DNA of 16,252 nt, from contig WFZY01000372.1 of assembly GCA_015489265.1 (NCBI GenBank), forward strand, positions 1-16,252, in the 5' to 3' direction. Position numbers and translations under genes: made by a program. This document shows, piece by piece, positions 6,601-12,067 of this stretch. The number at the start of each line of letters is the position of its first letter. Positions within the stretch are counted from its first letter, which is position 1. Below the pieces are notes generated by a model. It was not told the origin of the DNA. It made no database searches and worked only from the letters and a program-made list of their open reading frames with translations. The stretch comes from Flavobacteriaceae bacterium (GTDB taxonomy: Bacteria > Bacteroidota > Bacteroidia > Flavobacteriales > Flavobacteriaceae).

Positions 6601-7322
6601 AAACGCAAAACGCTCTAAATCAACATCTAACACTTAAAACCTTTGAAATAACCGAAGCGGACAATCAAGCCAAGCTTCAAGAATTGAGCGTGCAACAGGA
6701 AACTTTGTTGCGTGAAACCGGCGAAATTGCCGAAAAATACCGGAAAGATGCCGAAATTCGCGCACGTAACCAAGAGATTGTCAAGCAAATAGACGCACAA
6801 CAAAAAGTTTATGACTTGTGGCAAGAGCTTTACAAAATCATCGGTGGGTCACAAGATGCGTTTAATGTTTATGTACAACGCCTGACACTCAAACAATTGT
6901 TGCACTTGGCAAACTGGCATTTATACCGGTTAAACAAACGCTATTCGCTCAAAATGCCCGATACTTACAAATCCAGAGAAGAGCTGAATTTTTATCTCGT
7001 CGACCACTATCAAACCGACCAAATGCGTTTGGTCGAAACATCCAGTGGCGGCGAAAAATTTATCATCAGTTTGGCATTGGCACTGGGCTTGTCGGATTTA
7101 GCCAGTAAAAACGTGCGCATCGATTCTTTATTTATAGATGAAGGTTTTGGCACTTTGGACAGTGATACTTTGGAAACCGTTATCTCAACGCTTGAAACTT
7201 TGCAATCACAAGGCAAAATGATTGGCATTATATCACATGTTGATACGTTGAAAGAACGCATCCCCCGGCAAATACGCGTCAACAAAAAAAGTAACGGCGT
7301 GAGTACCGTGGAAATTTTATAG
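3669..7322 (+). CDS. sbcC: ATPase subunit SbcC (Rad50-type SMC protein)
   Basis: This 1217-residue protein is the ABC/SMC-type ATPase that clamps DNA for the SbcD nuclease. The N-terminal lobe holds Walker A GATGSGKT (residues 39-46) and the Q-loop glutamine Q158 in MLAQGEF. A very long Gln/Lys/Glu-rich coiled coil follows, broken at its apex by the zinc hook CPLC (C599 and C602). The second coil returns to the C-terminal lobe. That lobe has signature SSGGE (1125-1129) and Walker B LFIDE (D1157, E1158), followed by the GFGTLD D-loop region. It is longer than E. coli SbcC (about 1048 residues), the excess being coiled coil. It is complete, with no frameshift. Translation is probably coupled to sbcD. 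Confidence 0.97.
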   Translation: MKILKIELQNINSLKADQPIIIDFESDVFKDIGLFAITGATGSGKTTILDAVTIALYQNVPRFQKSKGTLLDIVSYGAKEAHCRVTFENNQTVYEAFWGIKLANKTGKFLKNPKEEVSLKNLTDGKIIANQKRKMLEAVEEVTQLNYEQFLRSVMLAQGEFAAFLSAKASEKGKLLEQITGEEIYKRIGEQILSRRNLEAQKLDDFKKSLNHEDILSDDEKRRLQKREKEIKNNLKTLDQQLNKVKKVEKWYKDYRQLIDKQQQLSKAEDSFQVLVNKHRKELELLTVNEAAEPYKALIEQILRNEKYRKEKIKQITELTDTLKILIPQIEQLTTHDAELAQQITQATKNYNNWEPKFDQLTRLENDLKNRQNDYEKIKKVIKENADKIVDFQSDKQKLNTEIANQKQQLSKLEAALKQQAHLPQVNEHLTAWTSRLADFKNQNLQLIQAQQTIDHRQQAIDNSRKIIRENEALLNNQMLSLKTLEETAKQIDEQLKTLNITQLPAQRERLQTLVNKWQKLRELSENYVKINLKISELNEKIAKNTQQISQKERLLKTSLKDIETQTQAVADAQRIFDLQKSIKNYEAERKHLIEGQPCPLCGATEHPYARHATDNDITQAEADLQQRQKTLEKLTISKNRLDTEIQVLKNELKNFKTQLLELQTEKQAVLSKAHALQPKVDMTHPESVKIQFEQAELKLKAVDNQLNEAHKLQKEKNDINQKMNAHTEELHRLEKLIGQQQESQKIYQKEIAEKQKLIADLNLKNQQIKQSLKPVFQNFGYAFPKPETIETFIGSVKQNISEYNSKKETLLKLQTAVSKNNITKEHLIKQMAQLEIAQQNLTKQKEEIAQQIDRLKSERAAILPFDISIQQHREALAGKRDTLLEKQKLLKEQLEAKTQAKREQEILQKKLRQEVEALHQELETQRQTLALQLKDSRFDSMQAVQQALLSPETKQQYQKLKTGIDKRKIELATIKTETQNALNQHLTLKTFEITEADNQAKLQELSVQQETLLRETGEIAEKYRKDAEIRARNQEIVKQIDAQQKVYDLWQELYKIIGGSQDAFNVYVQRLTLKQLLHLANWHLYRLNKRYSLKMPDTYKSREELNFYLVDHYQTDQMRLVETSSGGEKFIISLALALGLSDLASKNVRIDSLFIDEGFGTLDSDTLETVISTLETLQSQGKMIGIISHVDTLKERIPRQIRVNKKSNGVSTVEIL

Positions 7323-7329
7323 TACCGGT

Positions 7330-7378
7330 ATTATACCAAATTTTTTTGGGACTATTTTATTTTTAGAATTGGTATAAT
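7330..7378. repeat. Inverted repeat after sbcC
   Basis: ATTATACCAA (7330-7339) pairs perfectly with TTGGTATAAT (7369-7378) across a 29-base AT-rich spacer. An outer pair, GTACCGGT (7322-7329) and ACCGGTAC (7418-7425), is also complementary but asymmetrically placed. There is no T tract directly after the stem, so it is not a standard terminator. It may be a weak 3' end structure of sbcDC or a regulatory site for the next gene. Confidence 0.45.
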
Positions 7379-7400
7379 TTCTACTCTTATATTTTTCAAT

Positions 7401-7408
7401 TATCTTTG
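7401..7408 (+). promoter_or_regulatory. -7 promoter box TATCTTTG for the membrane protein/DUF3127 unit
   Basis: A perfect TAnnTTTG match in the gap after sbcC, 39 bases before the ATG at 7448. It makes the following two genes an operon separate from sbcDC. No strong -33 TTG at the expected spacing. Confidence 0.6.
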
Positions 7409-7447
7409 CAAAAAGAAACCGGTACGATTATTTAATCGAAGCTTGCT

Positions 7448-8350
7448 ATGATTGACAAAATTCTCATTTTTGGCGAAAAACTTTATCTCAAAATCAAAGA
7501 TGTTTGGGAAACTGAGCGTATGCACCGGATCATCAGTAACTTTCTGGTATCGGTATTTTTATTGTCATTGGTTTTGTATTTTTTGATAAAAAATGAAATT
7601 TTACCGGCAAAAGGACTTTTAAAGGCATTTGCCAATCCTTTTTTTAGTATTGAAGTTTCTTTTACCATGTTGCTTTTGACCGAAATTATTTCCATGATTT
7701 TTGTCTTGCCCAAATCGGTTGCCAAATCGGTGACCAAGCAGTTTGAGTTATTATCATTAATCTTTTTGCGACATGGTTTTCAAGAGTTTTCCAATGTACA
7801 TTCGCTTGACTGGCACGAAATGGTCAAACCCGTGGAACATATGTTTATTTACGGGGCATCGTCTTTATTCATTTATTTTATCATCGGAATAGTTTACAAA
7901 AAACAACGTCATATTATTATTTGTCATACCGAGAGAGCACAGCGCAATTTTGTGCGATTCAAACGCGGCATTTCATTATTATTATTGATTGCCTTTTTAT
8001 GGATTGTTTTAAGTGACTTTAACAACCTGATTGTCAGCAGTATTTATGTTGCTTCCTTTCATACGTTTTTCAGTATTCTGATTTTCAGTGATATTTTGGT
8101 TTTGCTCATTACTATAAGATATGCTTTGGATTACAAGACAATGTACCGCTATTCGGCATTTATTTTGGCTACTATTTTTATCAGAATTGCTTTGACTTCT
8201 CAAGCATATTACGATGTCATCATCGGTAGTTTGGCAGCTTTGTATTTGCTGTTTTTGGTTATGACATACAATTATTTTGAAGGCAGTAAAAAGTATAAAA
8301 ATCACGGGGCGGTGTCACATACACCTTTACCAAAAAAATATATTAAATAA
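7448..8350 (+). CDS. Multi-pass inner-membrane protein of unknown function
   Basis: I do not recognise a family for this 300-residue protein. A basic amphipathic N-terminus (about 1-30) is followed by hydrophobic segments at roughly 31-47, 66-88, 132-150, 174-190, 196-223, 235-250 and 256-275, giving six or seven membrane spans. A soluble loop of about 40 residues at 90-130 contains SLDWHEMVKPVEHM, and a basic loop at 150-172 contains HTERAQRNFVRFKR. The C-terminus is polar and basic. There is no signal peptidase site, transport motif or pore signature that I can name. It has its own promoter and is separated by 12 bases from the DUF3127 gene, so the two are probably cotranscribed. A link to ssDNA metabolism is only suggested by that neighbour. 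Confidence 0.85.
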   Translation: MIDKILIFGEKLYLKIKDVWETERMHRIISNFLVSVFLLSLVLYFLIKNEILPAKGLLKAFANPFFSIEVSFTMLLLTEIISMIFVLPKSVAKSVTKQFELLSLIFLRHGFQEFSNVHSLDWHEMVKPVEHMFIYGASSLFIYFIIGIVYKKQRHIIICHTERAQRNFVRFKRGISLLLLIAFLWIVLSDFNNLIVSSIYVASFHTFFSILIFSDILVLLITIRYALDYKTMYRYSAFILATIFIRIALTSQAYYDVIIGSLAALYLLFLVMTYNYFEGSKKYKNHGAVSHTPLPKKYIK

Positions 8351-8362
8351 CAATTATACATC

Positions 8363-8737
8363 ATGGAAGTAAAAGGAAAAATCAAATTGATTACCGAAAC
8401 CAAAACTTATGGCAGTAACGGTTTCAGAAAAAGAGAAATGGTCGTAACGACCGATGAACAGTATCCGCAATTTATCAATATCGAATTTGTGCAAGACAAA
8501 ACGGATTTGCTTGATAATTTTAAAGTAGGCGATGAAGTAGAAGTCAGTATTAATTTGCGAGGCCGTGAGTGGATTAGTCCGCAAGGCGAAACCAAGTATT
8601 TTAACTCGATTCAAGGTTGGCGTATTACCAAACTCAATACCGAAGCCCCACAAGACGTGCCGCCACCGGTTAATGACGGTTTTGAACCGGCTGATAATTT
8701 TAGCGAGGATGACGGAGCGGATGATTTACCGTTTTAA
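8363..8737 (+). CDS. DUF3127 protein with an SSB-like C-terminal tip
   Basis: This 124-residue protein has two parts. Residues 1-93 form a predicted small beta barrel (MEVKGKIKLI, FRKREMVVTT, QFINIEFVQDK, GDEVEVSINLRGREW, YFNSIQGWRI). This is the DUF3127 domain, which by strand pattern resembles an OB fold. Residues 94-124 are a disordered Pro/Asn/Asp-rich tail ending ADDLPF. Bacterial SSB proteins have the same plan, an OB domain plus an acidic tail ending in DDIPF-like residues, and that tip recruits SSB-interacting proteins. The family's function is not established. I infer an accessory ssDNA-binding protein or an SSB-tail mimic. The housekeeping ssb gene is not in this window. A strong terminator follows. 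Confidence 0.9.
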   Translation: MEVKGKIKLITETKTYGSNGFRKREMVVTTDEQYPQFINIEFVQDKTDLLDNFKVGDEVEVSINLRGREWISPQGETKYFNSIQGWRITKLNTEAPQDVPPPVNDGFEPADNFSEDDGADDLPF

Positions 8738-8754
8738 TAAAACTAAATTTTAAT

Positions 8755-8783
8755 AAAAAGGATGCCGAGATGCATCCTTTTTT
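8755..8783 (+). terminator. Bidirectional Rho-independent terminator between convergent genes
   Basis: AAAAAGGATGC (8755-8765) pairs with GCATCCTTTTT (8772-8782) around a 6-base loop and ends in six T residues. Because the left arm starts with five A residues, the minus-strand transcript of the U32 gene would also end in a U tract. It sits 18 bases after the DUF3127 stop and 14 bases beyond the U32 stop. Confidence 0.9.
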
Positions 8784-8796
8784 ATTTGGACAATTC

Positions 8797-10044
8797 CTAA
8801 ATCTCGTTTTTAACCAATTTGTATAACTTATCGGCAAGCCGGATTTTTTTATCTATTTTTATAGAAACCACATCGCCTTTTTGTGCCTGCGTGCCGGGTT
8901 GATCATTGACATACATTTGGTCGACTGTGGTTTCAATCACGCCGGTCGTTGGTCCCGTAATCAAGACTTTATCGCCTTGTTTCAAGTCAAAAGCTTCGAG
9001 TTTAAATTCCGCAACTTTGGCTTTGGGATAATAATGCCAGCCCTTACCGAGGTAAATTTTCTTTTGTGTGGCATGTGAGCCGGGTGTAGTCCATTCGCCC
9101 AATTTTTTTCCGAGGTAATAGCCGCTCCAAAAACCACGATTATAAACCGTTGCCAGTTGTTCTACCCATTTTTCAATCCGTTCGGGGATAAAACTTCCGT
9201 CATACAGTGCATCTATTGCTTCGCGATAAGTTTTAACCGTCGTTGCCACATATTCTGGCGCTCGTCCGCGTCCTTCGATTTTCAGCACTTTAACACCGGC
9301 GTCTTTAACTTGGTCCAGAAAATCCAGCACCATTAAGTCTTTAGGGGACATGATGTATTCGTTGTCGATTTCCAATTCTATTCCCGACTCTTTATCAATC
9401 ACGATATAGGGTTTGCGGCAATTTTGCTTACAGGCACCGCGATTGGCAGATGAATTATACGTATGCAGACTCATATGACATTTGCCGGAAACCGCCATAC
9501 ATAAGGCACCGTGTCCGAAAATTTCAATTTCAATCAGACGTCCGGAAGGTCCTTTGATTTGTTGTTTGGCAATCTGTTCGGTTATATGTTTAACTTGTCG
9601 CAAACTCAATTCCCTGCTGAGTACCATGGTATCGGCAAATGTGCTGTAAAATTTTAAAGTTTCGACGTTGGTTATATTAATTTGAGTGGAAATATGCACT
9701 TCCAATCCGGCTTCACGCGCCATAAACATCACGGCTTGGTCCGCCACAATCACGGCACTCACTCCGGCATCTTTGGCAGCTTGAATCAATTTTTTTGCCA
9801 TCAATAAATCATGGTCGTAAACAATGGTATTTAAGGTCAAATAAGACCTGACGCCATTTTGCTCACAACGTTGGACGATTTCGGGTAAATCATCTAATTC
9901 AAAATTAATACTCGACATGGCTCGCATATTAAGCTGTTCTACGCCGAAATATATAGAATCAGCACCATTGTCAATAGCAGCTTGAAGTGCTTCCCAACTT
10001 CCGGCAGGCGCCATTAATTCTATTTTATCTGGTTGTTTTCGCAT
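8797..10044 (-). CDS. trhP: U32-family protein, TrhP/YegQ-like tRNA hydroxylation protein
   Basis: This 415-residue protein is of the type annotated as peptidase U32. E. coli TrhP (YegQ) is needed for prephenate-dependent formation of 5-hydroxyuridine at tRNA position 34, and the members are not thought to be true proteases. The N-terminal TIM-barrel-like domain begins IELMAPAGSWEALQAAIDNG. The U32 signature is IEIFGHGALCMAVSGKC, with four cysteines at 182, 189, 205 and 209. Their spacing (Cx6C-x15-Cx3C) equals that of E. coli TrhP and suggests an Fe-S cluster site. A KIEGR motif and a C-terminal beta-barrel domain (about 325-415) follow. The ATG at 10044 is chosen over the TTG at 10059 because it lies 19 bases from a -7 box. 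The paralogues RlhA and UbiU are alternatives, but the Cys spacing and C-terminal domain favour TrhP. Confidence 0.85.
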   Translation of the reverse strand: MRKQPDKIELMAPAGSWEALQAAIDNGADSIYFGVEQLNMRAMSSINFELDDLPEIVQRCEQNGVRSYLTLNTIVYDHDLLMAKKLIQAAKDAGVSAVIVADQAVMFMAREAGLEVHISTQINITNVETLKFYSTFADTMVLSRELSLRQVKHITEQIAKQQIKGPSGRLIEIEIFGHGALCMAVSGKCHMSLHTYNSSANRGACKQNCRKPYIVIDKESGIELEIDNEYIMSPKDLMVLDFLDQVKDAGVKVLKIEGRGRAPEYVATTVKTYREAIDALYDGSFIPERIEKWVEQLATVYNRGFWSGYYLGKKLGEWTTPGSHATQKKIYLGKGWHYYPKAKVAEFKLEAFDLKQGDKVLITGPTTGVIETTVDQMYVNDQPGTQAQKGDVVSIKIDKKIRLADKLYKLVKNEI

Positions 10045-10063
10045 AAAATTTCTTTTCAAACTG

Positions 10064-10071
10064 CAAAATTA
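10064..10071 (-). promoter_or_regulatory. -7 promoter box TAATTTTG for the U32 gene
   Basis: On the minus strand this reads TAATTTTG, a perfect TAnnTTTG match, 19 bases upstream of the ATG at 10044. It supports that start over the TTG codon five codons upstream. Confidence 0.6.
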
Positions 10072-10219
10072 AGGATAAAACCCCAATATTTTTCGGCATG
10101 GTATTAATTTGATTGATAGTTATCGGATTTTTAATAATTTCCATTTATAAATTACCGGTTTGATTATTTTCTTTCTATTTTGTTACAGTATGAGCTCTCG
10201 TATGGTAATTGTTTTTTTG

Positions 10220-10227
10220 TAAATTTG
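10220..10227 (+). promoter_or_regulatory. -7 promoter box TAAATTTG for the C69 peptidase gene
   Basis: A perfect TAnnTTTG match, with 22 bases between it and the ATG at 10250. The 10060-10249 gap is a divergent promoter region; I see no other structure in it. Confidence 0.6.
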
Positions 10228-10249
10228 TTTCTAATCAATTTATCATCAT

Positions 10250-11656
10250 ATGAAAGCTTTTATTCTCAACGGTCTTCTTTTGCTGTCTCTTCAAATTTTT
10301 GGACAAAATAATTTTAATTGCTTTACGGTTTTAGCCGGCAAATATGCTACAGATGACGAGTCAGTATTATTGGCACACAATGAAGACGATGGTGGTGTCC
10401 AAACTGTTAATTTGTATAAAGTCCCACGGATTGAAAGTAAAGATTCTATTGAGATCAAAATGAAAAATGGTGGTATTTTACACCTTTCACCTACGACCTT
10501 TGCTATGATTTGGATGGAAATGCCCGGAATGGAATTTTCAGATTCTTATCAGAATGAATATGGGGTTATTATAGTTTCCAACCAATGTCTTTCAAAAGAA
10601 GAGCAGCCGGATTTAACCGATGGCGGTATCGGCTATTGGTTGCGGAGAGCTATAGCTTTGCAAGCAAAAACCGCAAGAGAAGCTGTAAAAATAGGGGGAA
10701 AGCTGATTGAAAAATATGGTTATGCATCATCAGGACGCACTTATAGTATTGCTGATAAAAATGAAGCATGGATGCTGGCAGTGGTTAACGGTAAACATTG
10801 GGTGGCACAGCGCGTTCCCGATGATCAAGTGGCAATTATCCCCAACTATTATACGATTGGTAAAATCAATTTAAAAGACACATTAAATTTTTATGGTTCA
10901 AAAGATATTATTGATTATGCTCGTAAGCGACATTGGTATGAAGGTAATGACGAAGATTTTAATTTTAGACAAGCATACGCTACCGAACAAAGTTTACATC
11001 ATCCGGTAAATATAGAACGACATTGGGATGCTATAAACAGACTGTCCGATACAAAATACGCCATAACCGGTAAGCTTCCCTTTTCTTTTTATGCCAAAGA
11101 TTTAATCAAATTACCGGATTTATTCAATATTTTACGCTCTCATTTTGAAGGAACAGAACTGGATAAAAGCAAAGATTATACATTAGGGTCACCTCATCAA
11201 ACGCATCGGGCAATTTGCGCCAATAGCACACAATACGGTTTGGTGGCACAGCTTAGAGATTATGCTCCTGACGCACTCAATCCTATTTGGATTTCTTTTG
11301 TACATCCTTGTTCGCACATGTTTGTGCCTTTGTATAATGGCATTGGATATTTTTCAGGTGATTTGAATAATTTTAACAATTACCAATCTGCGCTACAACA
11401 TCATTTTGATAGATTTAAACGCAATAAAAAACATTTTTTCAATATTTTTATCAAAGATGCCAAAAAAGTAGATGAAAAATATGCCGCTCGTATCAAAAAA
11501 CGTAGATTGAAAATTACCAAACGGGAAAAAGCTTTACTGGTTAATCAAAAAAAGACGGAACAAAAACTTTTTGATATTTACAAAATGAACCATAAAATAT
11601 TAGGTGAAAAATTGAGTGAATATTTTGATTATTTAATACATTCTCAATTGAAATAA
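10250..11656 (+). CDS. Exported peptidase C69-family (dipeptidase A-like) Ntn hydrolase
   Basis: This 468-residue protein is probably exported. Residues 1-20 form a signal peptide (KAFILNGLLLLSLQIFGQ). C24 in NCFTVLAGKYATDDE is the expected N-terminal nucleophile of the C69/PepD family, exposed after processing. HNEDD at 43-47 matches the family's second motif. Further support comes from IGYWLRRAIALQAKTAREAV, AWMLAVVNGKHWVAQRVPDD, and HPCSHMFVPLYNGIG toward the C-terminus, all typical of C69. The family contains dipeptidases and related amidohydrolases; the substrate here is unknown. The last ~80 residues are strongly basic (KKRRLKITKREK) and predicted helical. It has its own promoter and reads toward the YgjV-like gene. 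Confidence 0.88.
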   Translation: MKAFILNGLLLLSLQIFGQNNFNCFTVLAGKYATDDESVLLAHNEDDGGVQTVNLYKVPRIESKDSIEIKMKNGGILHLSPTTFAMIWMEMPGMEFSDSYQNEYGVIIVSNQCLSKEEQPDLTDGGIGYWLRRAIALQAKTAREAVKIGGKLIEKYGYASSGRTYSIADKNEAWMLAVVNGKHWVAQRVPDDQVAIIPNYYTIGKINLKDTLNFYGSKDIIDYARKRHWYEGNDEDFNFRQAYATEQSLHHPVNIERHWDAINRLSDTKYAITGKLPFSFYAKDLIKLPDLFNILRSHFEGTELDKSKDYTLGSPHQTHRAICANSTQYGLVAQLRDYAPDALNPIWISFVHPCSHMFVPLYNGIGYFSGDLNNFNNYQSALQHHFDRFKRNKKHFFNIFIKDAKKVDEKYAARIKKRRLKITKREKALLVNQKKTEQKLFDIYKMNHKILGEKLSEYFDYLIHSQLK

Positions 11657-11670
11657 ACCAAAATTCATTG

Positions 11671-11678
11671 TATCTTTG
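11671..11678 (+). promoter_or_regulatory. Promoter of the YgjV-like gene (TTG-N20-TATCTTTG)
   Basis: A perfect TAnnTTTG -7 box (TATCTTTG) has a TTG at 11648-11650 exactly 20 bases upstream, the usual Bacteroidota -33/-7 spacing. The ATG is 21 bases downstream. This is the best-formed promoter in the window. Confidence 0.7.
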
Positions 11679-11699
11679 CTCGCTTGAAAAAATACAATT

Positions 11700-11918
11700 A
11701 TGAATGAAAATATCGTAGAATGGACAGGTTACATCGCTATGGTAACCTTAATGATTTCTTTTTTAATGAAGGATATAAAGAAATTACGTATCATCAATAC
11801 ATTTGCTTGTTTGATGTTCGTTGTATATGGTTTTATGTTGCATTCTTATCCGGTTATTATCAGTAACGCATTTATTTCATTGGTTAATTTATATTACTTG
11901 TGGTATAAAAAAAGCTGA
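11700..11918 (+). CDS. Small YgjV-like inner-membrane protein
   Basis: This 72-residue hydrophobic protein has three predicted membrane helices at about residues 7-23, 30-47 and 50-68. The motifs WTGYIAMVTLMISFLMKD and LRIINTFACLMFVVYG match the repeat unit of the YgjV (Imp-YgjV) membrane protein family. That family's longer members contain about two such units, so this is a half-size version; such short forms occur in Bacteroidota. The function is unknown. It has its own promoter, ends cleanly, and is not visibly truncated. The family assignment comes from pattern recognition and is moderately sure. Confidence 0.75.
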   Translation: MNENIVEWTGYIAMVTLMISFLMKDIKKLRIINTFACLMFVVYGFMLHSYPVIISNAFISLVNLYYLWYKKS

Positions 11919-11982
11919 TTTTTCTGCCTATACTTTATTACAATTTTTACATTGTACACCGGTTTTATATTTAATATCAATA

Positions 11983-12026
11983 AAAAACAGCCCAATTTCA
12001 TCTAAATGTTTAGATGAAATTGGGCT
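11983..12026 (-). terminator. Long perfect-stem terminator for the DUF3857 pair
   Basis: AGCCCAATTTCATCTAAA (11989-12006) and TTTAGATGAAATTGGGCT (12009-12026) are exact reverse complements separated by two bases. On the minus strand the stem is followed by G and then six T residues (11987-11982), a Rho-independent terminator placed about 40 bases after the 12068 stop. On the + strand no T tract follows, so it is directional. Confidence 0.88.
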
Positions 12027-12067
12027 ATATTGTATTCTTAACCGAATAAAATTAAAAGATTTGAATA

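Noticed and set aside
2457..8737. Anti-phage defence island formed by sbcCD, the membrane protein and DUF3127
   Set aside because: SbcCD here is a standard housekeeping pair with normal motifs, and the next unit has its own promoter; nothing in the sequence shows a defence role.
8565..8753. 62-codon + strand frame overlapping the DUF3127 gene
   Set aside because: Out-of-frame shadow with no domain; the DUF3127 frame has clear coding character and the SSB-like end.
10060..10249. Riboswitch or small RNA in the divergent gap between the U32 and C69 genes
   Set aside because: Apart from the two -7 boxes I found no stem-loop with a T tract and no known riboswitch core.
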